This document shows, piece by piece, positions 7,645-16,122 of a stretch of DNA of 51,729 nt; position 1 is the stretch's first letter; each line of letters starts with the position of its first letter. A model generated the notes under the pieces. It made no database searches. It had not been told where the DNA came from and worked only from the letters and a program-made list of their open reading frames with translations. This DNA is from a virus. Location of the stretch: positions 1 to 51,729 of IMG/VR virus record IMGVR_UViG_3300049893_000693. The stretch is one strand, 5' to 3'. The position numbers were made by a program, and so were the translations under genes.

Positions 7645-9987
7645 ATGCCCGAAACACTCGACCACGTTGCAGTACAACGATATATCGCCTCGGCTGGAAA
7701 TGACCTATGTCGAATTGCGCATGATAAAGCGTTGTGGGTTTCGCCTGATGATGAGGACGCATGTACGGCCTTGGATAAGCTGACGGCTTCAGTTGCCGAC
7801 CGATGGAACCCTGACAGACCACTGTCCCCATTTACGGTAGAGGTACTGACCCGCTTCATCCAGCTTTGCCCGACATTCGACCTCATACGAACACAGCATG
7901 ACACCGACCAGGACGAGTTTCACTGGGCCTGGGTGCGCCTCGTGTTCGCTGCTGCGGGGTATGAGGCGCACGGCCCTCTGGCTAGTGCGGCTTGCATGCT
8001 GTACCCCCAATGCCCCTTGTCAGTTTCAGAGAGTCGCGACGAGTGGTTGAGTGCCCTCGACTCAGCACACCGTACTTGTGGTTGGCCTGTTACGGTGGCC
8101 TTTCTACCCTGGAAGGCACTCGTTCGCGCTCTCCCTTATGTTGAACGTGACGAATATATCCCATCCACATTCGGTCGCGCTATCGCCCTACTTCACGCAT
8201 TGAAGCATGTCCGAATTGACCATGGCGAAGATAACCCACAATTCATTGTGTCATTCGGTGGGGTATCCAGCTTTGCCGCGACACGTAATAGCGCAGGTAT
8301 CCTCAGCGAGATGCGAGATACCATGTCAGCCATCACCACCATGTTAGGATACTATGGATCAAGTACTGAGAAATCCCAGTCACCGCTTCGCATTTGCTGG
8401 CGATCGCTCGCCAACCGACTTACCGCAGGGAGTTTCTTGCCTCGCCGTCCTATTGCCCAACTGCCCGGATATGTTCTGGCCGGACCCTGGTCAACAGTGG
8501 TTCCGACAACCGACACAGGACGATTCGCGCAGACTGGTCTTAGGCTGGATGGTGTATGGCTCGCCAAGGATGGTCGCATTGCCGAATATCACGGCGATGA
8601 CGAAGATGTTGTCACCTACTCCTGGAATATCAAGAATCACACGATTTTCAATACAGATCGTACACGATTCGTAAATGGTCTGCCCGAAACCTACACGGTA
8701 GGCGAGTATCCGGCTGACTTGTGGGCTAACTACTTCCCCAATCTGGATGAAGCACACTTCCCCTCGCCGCTGCATAAGCATGCATTCAGATCCCTGGTAG
8801 ACTCAATAGTTGTATCCTCCTTCCTTGTCGATGAGTTCCAGCAGTTTACTGGCGAAAAGCCTATGTTACTCTGCTTCCCCCAATCCCCGGAGATAGAAAG
8901 TTGCACAAACCAAGGCAAAACGACTGCGGCGCTGGCTATAACACGGGCCATTGTCCCTGGTATCACCCAACCAGTGAGTCTGATGACAGGTGCGTCAGCA
9001 CCGGATCAGAGGTCATTTGCCCAGCAGCTATTGCGCTACGGTACGGCCTGCATCGACGAATGGTTCCCTACCGCGAAGGACGGCCATGTCCTGAGCAACC
9101 GGAACCTCCAAGCTGCGATGACGGGCGGGAGGCTGACGATCGGCCTAGCAGGCGAGAATGCCCCTGGTGTGTCGTTACGGTATAGCCTGACCGCATCATG
9201 TAAGGCTGGCGATTTCCCCCCGGATTTGGTCAATCGCGTCATTCCAGCCTTCCTCGGCCCCCTCCCGGAAACCTCTAGGACTGGCGTAAGTGGAGATAAG
9301 CTGACCAGTGGACAGGCCAGCCTGGAGATACGACTTGCTGCGCTGCACTACATTGATTCGACCGACTTAGTAGAGTATCTAAGGTCTTGTGCCAAACCAA
9401 CTAACGCCTGGCGATACCCATGGCATCTGGCTGTAGCTACTCACATCTGCGCTACCCGGACTGGTCTGCCTATCTCAGAGGTTGAGCATGCGGTTGCCGA
9501 AGCTGTGAAGCTCATGGCTATCCGCATGCTTGACCACGCCAAGATCGCTGAAGAGTCCGGCCTCCTCACTCAGTTGCGTGAGGGTGTACATATCGAACTG
9601 CCTATTCGCGCCTTCTTCGACAACCTGACGGACGTGGATCTGCTTCAGCTAGTCCATTTGGCCGAGCCGCACGGTTCGACCATTGGTGGCGTGCGCTGGC
9701 TCACGGCATCTAGTCTGGTGAGAGCGCGCAAAGAGGCTCATGGCACTAATCGGGCTGGCGTCCTACTTGAATCAATCACCGGCCTTCGCGCTGGTATTAC
9801 TGACCGATCACTTGCACGAACCTTGCTCGTAGATGTACGTAAGACTATGAAGCCTGATGAAGCCGTGCCGCTTCCAGGCACATCATATCAGTTACGCCGA
9901 TCCTCCGAGGCTATGGAACAGCAATACGACAACAAGGTGTGGTTAAGGATCGAACCACGCCAACCAGTTAAACCAACAACGCTCTAG
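7645..9987 (+). CDS. P-loop NTPase, putative replicative helicase/primase-like
   Basis: A 780-residue protein placed immediately before the DNA polymerase. A Walker A-like segment CTNQGKTT (420-427, Lys425) is followed by a Walker B-like CIDEW (D471, E472), spacing that fits an ATPase of the helicase superfamily 3 / D5 type. The P-loop is degenerate: the usual glycines before GKT are replaced by E-S-C-T-N-Q. The N-terminal 400 residues have no motif I recognise as primase. Its role as the replicative helicase is inferred from these motifs and from gene order. The sequence before the start has only a weak ribosome site (AAAAGA). Confidence 0.65.
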   Translation: MPETLDHVAVQRYIASAGNDLCRIAHDKALWVSPDDEDACTALDKLTASVADRWNPDRPLSPFTVEVLTRFIQLCPTFDLIRTQHDTDQDEFHWAWVRLVFAAAGYEAHGPLASAACMLYPQCPLSVSESRDEWLSALDSAHRTCGWPVTVAFLPWKALVRALPYVERDEYIPSTFGRAIALLHALKHVRIDHGEDNPQFIVSFGGVSSFAATRNSAGILSEMRDTMSAITTMLGYYGSSTEKSQSPLRICWRSLANRLTAGSFLPRRPIAQLPGYVLAGPWSTVVPTTDTGRFAQTGLRLDGVWLAKDGRIAEYHGDDEDVVTYSWNIKNHTIFNTDRTRFVNGLPETYTVGEYPADLWANYFPNLDEAHFPSPLHKHAFRSLVDSIVVSSFLVDEFQQFTGEKPMLLCFPQSPEIESCTNQGKTTAALAITRAIVPGITQPVSLMTGASAPDQRSFAQQLLRYGTACIDEWFPTAKDGHVLSNRNLQAAMTGGRLTIGLAGENAPGVSLRYSLTASCKAGDFPPDLVNRVIPAFLGPLPETSRTGVSGDKLTSGQASLEIRLAALHYIDSTDLVEYLRSCAKPTNAWRYPWHLAVATHICATRTGLPISEVEHAVAEAVKLMAIRMLDHAKIAEESGLLTQLREGVHIELPIRAFFDNLTDVDLLQLVHLAEPHGSTIGGVRWLTASSLVRARKEAHGTNRAGVLLESITGLRAGITDRSLARTLLVDVRKTMKPDEAVPLPGTSYQLRRSSEAMEQQYDNKVWLRIEPRQPVKPTTL

Positions 9988-9994
9988 GGGGACG

Positions 9995-12061
9995 ATGAAC
10001 TACTTATACATAGACTTCGAGTGTAAGTATAATTCAAAAACCCTGTCCCTCAAGAAAATGACGCTTCGCAACTACTTAGCCAGCACGGCTATACTAGGCG
10101 GGGCCTTCGCGGAGAATGACGATGCCCCGATCTGGCTTACTGAAACAGACATGCGAAGCGATAGTGTGCTGTCCTACTTGCGGGAGATCGCACTATCAGA
10201 AGAGTGGACCGTTATTGCCCACAACGCAGCATTTGATTTGCGTGTGTGGCGGTATCTGCTCGATCTACCATACCCACGTCACAAGCTATGCTCACTGGAG
10301 TTGGCCTGTGCAGCGTTCCCCTGCCAACCCGGAGGCTATAGTCTCAACAATCTGTCCCGTACATTGGACCTCGGTGGACGCAAACTCGAAATCAACCTCC
10401 AAGACCACACGCCGCAAGAACTCGAAACATACTGCATTAGCGACGTGTCGCTGTGCAGAACTCTAGCCAAGCGATGTCTTGCCCGCCTCACCCCCGAAGA
10501 AATCAAGATTGCGGAGCTATGCAACAATGCAAGAGAGTTCTACTTCCATGTCGATTCGGCTCGGGTACTTGAGTCCGTACAAACACTCTCCGATGCTGCT
10601 ACATCTCACGCTGTTGCGGCCATTGACCTGGGAGACGAGGATGCATTTGGGTGGGATGGCGATGTCGTTAGGTCCGTTAAGCCTGCCGCAGTCAAGAAAG
10701 CCCTCCTCGAAAACCTAGGCTTTGATACAGCGTCCATCTCATTCAAAAAGATCAACCCGGAGAAACTTCGTGACAACCCTAAAGCGGCGACCACACTCAA
10801 AGCGATTGAACGGACGAACAAGACGCTCTCGCACAAGCGTCGAGTCGGCGCTTTCGTCGGCGCTAATGTCATCGACGTGGAGTTGGGATATTTCAGAGCA
10901 CATACAGGACGTTTTAGCTCGCCACAAGTTGGCGGGTCGAAAGGCATCAACATCCATAATCTGCCGAAACGTGATAAAACGCTTGCTAAGTCCATCAGGA
11001 CTCTGTTCAGACTCCCACCAGGATACTGCTTTGTCCGAGGAGATCTCGCCAACGTCGAGTATCGGATCGAGGGATGGCTTACAGGGTCACGCCATACAGA
11101 CGAGCTATTCCGACGAGATCGACTGGCAGATCCATATGCGGCGTTCTGGCTTGCTGCCACCGGGCAGCGGTGCAGTAAGACCGAGAATGTCGCTGCAAGA
11201 CAGCTCGCAAAGGCAGCAGTGCTTGGGCTTGGCTACGGAATGGGCCTCGCTAGGTGGGTCGAGGAACTGCTCAAGGGACTTGCAGACCCAACTTTCGGAG
11301 TCACCCTTCACGATCTGCGATCTATATCGGATGCAAACCGTTGGACCCTCCCCAACGACAAGTACGTCCGAAGCGTCCTCGTCAAGTCCCGCGCCCCGGA
11401 AGTCGTGGTGGCAGTGGCTTACCACACTAGAGAGCAGTTCCACAAACTCCATGCTGAGTTCTTTACTTGTACGCGTTGGTTGGAGAGCACTGTGTTGGAC
11501 GCTATTAGGGGCCTTGATCCTAGGGCTGGGATTGAACGAGCCTACCAACTCGCTACTGCTCCTGATCGGGGCCGTATTAATCTCCATTGGGATAGCGATT
11601 CTTTTGGTCCTTCGATCCGATCCCTCCGCGTTCAGTGTGGAGTTTGGCCAAACCCTACTGTTACATGGCGTGACCTCTGCTTTCGTGAAACGAGTATGGG
11701 TGGGTACTGTCTCCACTGTGTCCACCACGCTAAAGGGTATAGGCCGCTTACTAAGAATCTGCTAATTGAGAATGTCACACAATCTGCCGCACGCAACGCC
11801 CTATGCAAAGGACAACTAGAACTTGAAAACCTTGGATACAAATACCAACTCAGCGTCCACGATGAAATCCTACTCATTGTGCCACGTAACGAACGAGATG
11901 TGCGAGATGCCAGGGATGCATTGCTTCGGGTGTTCGGTCCGCAAAACACACTCGGATATGATTGGGCGGTCCTTATCGATCCCAACGAAATCAATGTATC
12001 CCAATCCCTCTACGAAACCCCCACAGACTGGTCTAACCTAGACCTGGAGAACTTACCATGA
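9995..12061 (+). CDS. family A DNA polymerase with 3'-5' exonuclease
   Basis: A 688-residue DNA polymerase I-type enzyme. The exonuclease domain shows DFE near the start (D7, E9) and HNAAFDL further on. The polymerase domain has motif A as GDLANVEYR (D350), motif B as R402-x3-K406-x7-Y414-G, and motif C as VHDE (H622, D623, E624). In motif A the usual Ser-Gln-Ile-Glu is Ala-Asn-Val-Glu. No 5' nuclease domain is present, as in T7-type phage polymerases. GGGGGACG precedes the ATG. It would replicate the phage genome together with the flanking helicases. The stop overlaps the next start. Confidence 0.93.
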   Translation: MNYLYIDFECKYNSKTLSLKKMTLRNYLASTAILGGAFAENDDAPIWLTETDMRSDSVLSYLREIALSEEWTVIAHNAAFDLRVWRYLLDLPYPRHKLCSLELACAAFPCQPGGYSLNNLSRTLDLGGRKLEINLQDHTPQELETYCISDVSLCRTLAKRCLARLTPEEIKIAELCNNAREFYFHVDSARVLESVQTLSDAATSHAVAAIDLGDEDAFGWDGDVVRSVKPAAVKKALLENLGFDTASISFKKINPEKLRDNPKAATTLKAIERTNKTLSHKRRVGAFVGANVIDVELGYFRAHTGRFSSPQVGGSKGINIHNLPKRDKTLAKSIRTLFRLPPGYCFVRGDLANVEYRIEGWLTGSRHTDELFRRDRLADPYAAFWLAATGQRCSKTENVAARQLAKAAVLGLGYGMGLARWVEELLKGLADPTFGVTLHDLRSISDANRWTLPNDKYVRSVLVKSRAPEVVVAVAYHTREQFHKLHAEFFTCTRWLESTVLDAIRGLDPRAGIERAYQLATAPDRGRINLHWDSDSFGPSIRSLRVQCGVWPNPTVTWRDLCFRETSMGGYCLHCVHHAKGYRPLTKNLLIENVTQSAARNALCKGQLELENLGYKYQLSVHDEILLIVPRNERDVRDARDALLRVFGPQNTLGYDWAVLIDPNEINVSQSLYETPTDWSNLDLENLP

Positions 12062-12495
12062 CGTATGACGAGCTTGCAAAAGCCTTCCCACGCGTATTCC
12101 GACACTATGATTCACAAAATACCGGGTATGGTATTGACCGTACTCGTGACGGCTATTTTGCCAGTCCGTTCCATGAGCGAGGCTTTGAGCATCCAGATGG
12201 CTGGACTCCTCTCGTCATACGGCTGGCGCAGACTCTTGAAAACCTTATGTCGGCTCATGGCGCGGACATATGGTGCGAGCAGGTCAAGAGCAAGTTTGGT
12301 GAGTTACGCTTCTACGTCGGGTATGACTACGCACCGTATGAGTTTGTTATTCGCACTGATGCCGCTATTCGGGCTATCGAATCCGAAAGCCGCCGTACAT
12401 GTGAACAGTGTGGCAAACCTGGACAACGCAAAACGTCAGATGGCTGGGTATACGTCGAGTGCGACGACTGCGCGAACAAGGCGGTGCGGGCATGA
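12058..12495 (+). CDS. hypothetical phage protein with C-terminal zinc ribbon, 145 aa
   Basis: A conserved phage-type protein of unknown function. It has a central VKSKFGELRFYV motif and a C-terminal zinc ribbon (CEQCG ... CDDC, residues about 118-139). Proteins with KFGxLRFY plus CxxCG...GW...C.C are common near phage replication genes. The gene overlaps the polymerase by four bases and the next gene by four. It may bind nucleic acid, but this is unproven. Confidence 0.75.
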   Translation: MTYDELAKAFPRVFRHYDSQNTGYGIDRTRDGYFASPFHERGFEHPDGWTPLVIRLAQTLENLMSAHGADIWCEQVKSKFGELRFYVGYDYAPYEFVIRTDAAIRAIESESRRTCEQCGKPGQRKTSDGWVYVECDDCANKAVRA

Positions 12496-12728
12496 CACTT
12501 GAAGTACGACAATCACCATGGCACAACATCAGGGCCAACGAACGGGTACTGTATCGTGAAGTTAGTCGTAGAGCATGTGGTATTGGCAGCGCGCTCGACT
12601 ACAGAGACTACCAACATGGGCCTGTGCAATCGGGCCTCGTCATTGAACACGCCCGTTCAGGACGATACATCAGATTAGACCAGAAATGGTTCGACGTTTA
12701 CGACCTCGAATTGCTGGAGGTATTATGA
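12492..12728 (+). CDS. hypothetical protein, 78 aa
   Basis: ATGA overlap with the preceding gene. The product (MTLEVRQSPWHNIRANERVL...) is basic in the N-terminal half, with a beta-rich C-terminal half ending FDVYDLELLEVL. No family recognised. It is part of a chain of very small genes between polymerase and SNF2 helicase. Confidence 0.65.
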   Translation: MTLEVRQSPWHNIRANERVLYREVSRRACGIGSALDYRDYQHGPVQSGLVIEHARSGRYIRLDQKWFDVYDLELLEVL

Positions 12729-12913
12729 CTATTGTCGATCTAATGAAACAGCACGTCTCGCCAGAGATGGCGGCTAATCCCGGCAAGGACTGCGCATGGC
12801 TAATCAAACGCATCATTAAACGCACTGGCGGGGCGGCTGATCCCGCTAGGATAACAGAATGCTGGCATATGTTCAACACCGTGAAACAAGACCTCAAGGA
12901 GAATGAAGAATGA
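12725..12913 (+). CDS. hypothetical protein, 62 aa
   Basis: ATG 12725 overlaps the previous stop and sits behind CTGGAGG, a strong ribosome site. The product is a mostly helical, Lys-rich protein (MTIVDLMKQHVSPEMAANPG...). Function unknown. Confidence 0.65.
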   Translation: MTIVDLMKQHVSPEMAANPGKDCAWLIKRIIKRTGGAADPARITECWHMFNTVKQDLKENEE

Positions 12914-13098
12914 CCCGTCCACCCTGTCCCGCTGGCGTCGATCCAGAGAATTGGCACGATGCCTGCCTTGAAGTGGAACGTCTACTCCGAGTCCTATCGG
13001 GTATGGACATTCTACTTCATACCTCCTACAATCCACACCACTACCATCTGGAACCTATGCACCAGCCTAAGACTTCTACAATTACTGAGGCCATATGA
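12910..13098 (+). CDS. hypothetical protein, 62 aa
   Basis: ATGA overlap with the previous gene and AGGAGAATGA upstream. The product (MTRPPCPAGVDPENWHDACL...) has two N-terminal Cys and a His-rich C-terminal part (YNPHHYHLEPMHQ), so a metal site is possible. No family recognised. Confidence 0.6.
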   Translation: MTRPPCPAGVDPENWHDACLEVERLLRVLSGMDILLHTSYNPHHYHLEPMHQPKTSTITEAI

Positions 13099-13247
13099 CC
13101 GGCTCATGTAATGTTTGCCATCACGATGGCACGATCTACGCAGAACATGACGCGGAGACTGGCGAGATCATCCCGTTCTGCCCAGTGTGTCTGAGTGAAG
13201 ACGTGAACACGGATACGGATATCGAATCTTCAAAGGTAGGACGATGA
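13095..13247 (+). CDS. tiny zinc-ribbon protein, 50 aa
   Basis: Runs from ATG 13095 (overlapping the preceding stop) to TGA 13247, which overlaps the helicase start. The product MTGSCNVCHHDGTIYAEHDA continues to CPVC, so it carries two CxxC pairs (C5/C8 and C29/C32), the minimum of a zinc ribbon. The perfect fit between its neighbours and the Cys pattern support it. It could be a small partner of the helicase translated immediately after it. Confidence 0.7.
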   Translation: MTGSCNVCHHDGTIYAEHDAETGEIIPFCPVCLSEDVNTDTDIESSKVGR

Positions 13248-14854
13248 CATGCCATCTGACGTACACGATAAACGGACTACCCGACGCCAGAATGCAAGCC
13301 GTATCCAGCGCAGATCGAAAGGCTTGCGCTCTGACACATGCTCTGAATGCGGCACTAAACCAGAGGCGCTTAGGTGGTCTGCTTCCTTCTACTGGCACCA
13401 TAACTCAGGCTTGCCTCGATGAACTGCACACTCACAATGTCCCCGAGTCCCGCGCCAGACTTTGGTCGGCGGGACTTGACCTCATCCGGCCAAACGGATC
13501 GGTATGCGAGACTTTCGCTGGCCGCACCCTCGACCCGTACCAAAGCGATGCTCTTCGCAGGCTTACCTGTGCCGGAGGAATCCTGGCGCTCGGCTGTGGC
13601 CTCGGCAAAACCCTTACAGCCCTATGCGCCGTCGAATATTATCAATCTCAACTAGCCACTAAGCGGTTATGGATCATATGCCCGCTCAATGCCATGTCGT
13701 CTTGGAAGCCTTACGTCTCATTCATGGACGGATGGGATGTTAAGATCATATCCATGGATTCGCTACACAAACTGGCCGCAGCGCCAGTAGGAGGAGTCAT
13801 AATATATGACGAGGCCCATCTCCTCGGCGCGTCAACAGCGCGAAGAACAAAGGCAGCACATACTACGCGAATTGCGTTCGATGTTGGCCTATGTCTCACA
13901 GGCACGTTTCTCCACGGAGGAGTCGAAAAGACTCTCTCAATGCTTGACCTTGCTATTCCAGGCGCAGCAGGCTTTGCTTCCAAGTGGAGTGCGGGCGAGT
14001 ACTTCAAGTGCCTCGTTCGAAAGAAAATCGGAACCAGAAGCGTCACCGAGATTGTCCGACCTGGGGGCGTGCAGCGCGAGCGATTATTCCAGTATCTCGC
14101 ACGTTACGTGGTCATGCTCTCCTCGTCATCTGATTCAGTACGAGCCAGCCTCACCGTACCCGACCAACACATCCACACCATCCAACTAGCCGAACCCTGG
14201 AGATCCTTACATGAAGAAGCGTCGCACGTCGCGCTCACGGAATATGACGCCACGGGTGTCCTGCCCAACGCACAGGCTACGGCGCATGCCTTGTGTCGAG
14301 CGGGTGCCGACGCTAAAATTGCCTGGATTTTCGAGCACTTGGACAATGAGGCGTGTGTCATTTACGCGCATTATCACGAGACACTTGACGCCGTACAGGC
14401 CGAACTTGAGGCTGCTGGCATTACATATGTGCGAGTTGACGGCAGCACAACCGCCAAGGAGCGTATCGAAGCGCGCGACCGTTTTGCTGACGGCACTGCA
14501 CAAGTATTTCTTGGACAGGTTGTGGCGTCAGGGATCGGTGTGGACGGCCTCCAAGAACGAGCGATTTACTCGATTTCGCTGGACCATTCCTGGCGGCCTG
14601 ACGTGTACTCGCAGAGTCTCGCACGTACCTGCCGTCGAGGACAGACCCAGGAAACTCATCACTTCGACCTTGTGGCGAACCGATTGCAGCTACACGTCTT
14701 AAATCGAATCAGAGCCGGTGAACAATTCAACGCGGAGTGCCAAGAATGGCAAGAACTTAGAACCATAACTCAAGATTTGGCTCGCAATACCTCTCCCGAT
14801 CCTACACTCACTCCTCCATGCCCCGCTACCGGCCAAGGTAGCACAGAACCGTAA
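13244..14854 (+). CDS. SNF2-type superfamily 2 DNA helicase/translocase
   Basis: A 536-residue SF2 ATPase. Walker A is GCGLGKT (K122), the DEAH box is at 189-192, motif III is LTGT (218-221), and the C-terminal RecA-like half ends in QSLARTCRRGQ (457-467), the SNF2 version of motif VI with its arginine finger. The order and spacing match phage SNF2-like helicases that accompany family A polymerases, which remodel or unwind DNA during replication and recombination. The C-terminal 25 residues are Pro/Thr-rich. It starts inside the preceding zinc-ribbon gene. Confidence 0.9.
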   Translation: MTCHLTYTINGLPDARMQAVSSADRKACALTHALNAALNQRRLGGLLPSTGTITQACLDELHTHNVPESRARLWSAGLDLIRPNGSVCETFAGRTLDPYQSDALRRLTCAGGILALGCGLGKTLTALCAVEYYQSQLATKRLWIICPLNAMSSWKPYVSFMDGWDVKIISMDSLHKLAAAPVGGVIIYDEAHLLGASTARRTKAAHTTRIAFDVGLCLTGTFLHGGVEKTLSMLDLAIPGAAGFASKWSAGEYFKCLVRKKIGTRSVTEIVRPGGVQRERLFQYLARYVVMLSSSSDSVRASLTVPDQHIHTIQLAEPWRSLHEEASHVALTEYDATGVLPNAQATAHALCRAGADAKIAWIFEHLDNEACVIYAHYHETLDAVQAELEAAGITYVRVDGSTTAKERIEARDRFADGTAQVFLGQVVASGIGVDGLQERAIYSISLDHSWRPDVYSQSLARTCRRGQTQETHHFDLVANRLQLHVLNRIRAGEQFNAECQEWQELRTITQDLARNTSPDPTLTPPCPATGQGSTEP

Positions 14855-14864
14855 GGAAAAACCT

Positions 14865-15749
14865 ATGGGTCTCGCCGACGCAGCCAAAAAGGCTGTCCCT
14901 TCCCCCTCACCCGCTAAACCCGCTGAGGTTCCGAAGGAGGCGCCCACTACGGCCCTTTCGGTTCCAGCCGCTGGCATCATGGCCGTGATTAGTGCCGCCG
15001 ATGCTGGTCAGGGTTTGCAATTCCCCCTGCTCATGGTGGCTGGCGGCGCTCAGGGCGGTACAATCGCTCCGCACAAGTCCGTCCCCCCTGAAATTGCTAA
15101 TTCCATGCCCCAGGGTAAGATGCCGATTGAAGGCATCTTCATCGGTCTCAGGACTGATCTGTCGTCCTGGCCGACTGGATATGACGACCGTGATCCGAAC
15201 GCCGAACAGCAACCGCTGTGGAGTGTGGCGGTGTCTGCGCACGATCAGGTTGGCGCACTGGCTGTGCAGGACGCATGTAAGCAGTACCAGTTCACCAAGA
15301 AAGACGACAAGGCGATTTTCGACGCGGCTAAGTCGGGTGTTGGGCACATCAAGCCCACTCTACAGATGCTCGTGTGGAGCAAGATGTTGGGCGATCTGGT
15401 GGTTGTGCAGTCACCCGCCTCGTACGAGTCCTGGATTGAGGGCTTGCGCGGCATCATGCGGCTGGCCGATCCTCAGACTGGCGCACTGAATCAGTTCCCC
15501 ATGTCCATGCGTATCACCTCAGTTCCCAGGTCGTCTAAGGCCGGTAACTCCTGGCTGGTGCATGTGTTCAGCGTGGACGTGGCTCCGAATGCGACGGGCG
15601 TGGAAATGATGAACACCTTCAAGGCTTGGCGGGCTGGACTGCCGGAAGAGAAGGTGAAGCAGGTTAACGAATGGCTCGCGGCGTCTGACCGTCCGATGAT
15701 GCCCAACATCATGGAGGCGCTGACCAAGGCGAAGACACTCAGGGCCTAG
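14865..15749 (+). CDS. unknown replication-region protein, possible ssDNA-binding
   Basis: A 294-residue protein with a Pro/Ala/Lys-rich N-terminal tail (residues 1-35), a compact alpha/beta body and a helical C terminus. GTAAGGAAAAACC before the ATG is a strong ribosome site. I recognise no catalytic motif. Its place between the helicase and the exonuclease, its good translation signal and lack of an enzyme signature would fit a single-stranded DNA-binding or annealing protein, but this is only positional inference. A structured non-coding stretch and a terminator follow. Confidence 0.75.
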   Translation: MGLADAAKKAVPSPSPAKPAEVPKEAPTTALSVPAAGIMAVISAADAGQGLQFPLLMVAGGAQGGTIAPHKSVPPEIANSMPQGKMPIEGIFIGLRTDLSSWPTGYDDRDPNAEQQPLWSVAVSAHDQVGALAVQDACKQYQFTKKDDKAIFDAAKSGVGHIKPTLQMLVWSKMLGDLVVVQSPASYESWIEGLRGIMRLADPQTGALNQFPMSMRITSVPRSSKAGNSWLVHVFSVDVAPNATGVEMMNTFKAWRAGLPEEKVKQVNEWLAASDRPMMPNIMEALTKAKTLRA

Positions 15750-15783
15750 AACCGGACTAGGACGTAAACCACCCAAGCCTCTA

Positions 15784-15861
15784 CGTATTGTTGAGAATAC
15801 GAATGCTCAACCCGGGTGCCGCACCGTAAGGCGGCGGGCGTATACGGTTTCCAATTACGCC
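15784..15861 (+). ncRNA. structured stretch upstream of the tRNA-like element
   Basis: No gene fits here, but the sequence folds. CGTATT/AATACG (15784-15789 / 15796-15801) competes with TTGAG/CTCAA (15791-15795 / 15806-15810). A bulged stem follows, CCC/GGG (15811-15813 / 15836-15838) around GCCGC/GCGGC (15818-15822 / 15831-15835), then GGCGTA/TACGCC (15837-15842 / 15856-15861). Some stems share bases, so they are alternatives. This may be a 3' UTR structure, an attenuator or the 5' part of a larger RNA ending in the tRNA-like element. Confidence 0.4.
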
Positions 15862-15865
15862 GTCT

Positions 15866-15887
15866 GACCCCACGTTACGGGGTCTTT
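15866..15887 (+). terminator. rho-independent terminator-like hairpin
   Basis: GACCCC (15866-15871), loop ACGTTAC, GGGGTC (15879-15884), then TTT. The six-base GC-rich stem and short T run fit an intrinsic terminator after the 294-aa gene. It matches the hairpin at 2601-2617 in loop and stem core. Confidence 0.6.
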
Positions 15888-15890
15888 ATG

Positions 15891-16001
15891 GGTCACATCG
15901 TCTAATTCTTCGGCCTAGTATAACGCGTTGAAGAGCCGAAACGGTTAAGTTCCAGCGATAACATGCTGGCGATGTGGGTTCGAACCCCACTGTGACCCCC
16001 A
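15891..16001 (+). tRNA. tRNA-like element with encoded CCA and enlarged centre
   Basis: The ends fold as in a tRNA: a 7-bp acceptor stem GGTCACA (15891-15897) with TGTGACC (15991-15997), a T-arm GTGGG-TTCGAAC-CCCAC (15974-15990) with the invariant TTCGA loop, discriminator C15998 and an encoded CCA (15999-16001). A 5-bp stem CCAGC/GCTGG (15952-15956 / 15965-15969) lies four bases before the T-arm, where an anticodon arm belongs, but its loop GATAACAT has eight bases. The acceptor-to-stem stretch is 54 bases instead of about 19. It contains an extra TTCGGC/GCCGAA pairing. No anticodon can be assigned safely. It may be an abnormal tRNA, a tRNA with an insertion, or a tRNA mimic. Confidence 0.55.
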
Positions 16002-16017
16002 CCCTCTAAGGAGCATC

Positions 16018-16122
16018 ATGGCTAAACTAAAGACACCACGCCGAAAACCCCCGGCGCATGAAATCTCTACTAAACGTGTGCTAGGCAAGGGCTGGCGTAA
16101 AGGTTCGCGTCATGCCAGATAA
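16018..16122 (+). CDS. basic peptide, 34 aa
   Basis: A 34-codon frame with an excellent ribosome site (CTAAGGAGCATC) right after the tRNA-like element, ending ten bases inside the nuclease gene. The product MAKLKTPRRKPPAHEISTKR continues with VLGKGWRKGSRHAR and is strongly basic, so it may bind nucleic acid. No family recognised. The ribosome site and translational overlap support it despite its length. Confidence 0.6.
   Translation: MAKLKTPRRKPPAHEISTKRVLGKGWRKGSRHAR

Noticed and set aside
10722-11765. 347-residue frame overlapping the DNA polymerase
   Set aside because: It lies in another frame of a gene with all family A polymerase motifs and is Ser/Arg-rich with no ribosome site; an out-of-frame shadow.
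12408-12491. N-terminal extension of the 78-aa protein to 106 aa
   Set aside because: It would overlap the zinc-ribbon gene in another frame; ATG 12492 overlaps the previous stop as in neighbouring genes.
15891-16001. Attachment (att) site made of a tRNA 3' end
   Set aside because: The 5' acceptor strand is present as well as the 3' part, and there is no integrase in the window.
15891-16001. tmRNA (transfer-messenger RNA)
   Set aside because: Length of 111 bases is far too short, and no tag-peptide frame or pseudoknot string is visible.
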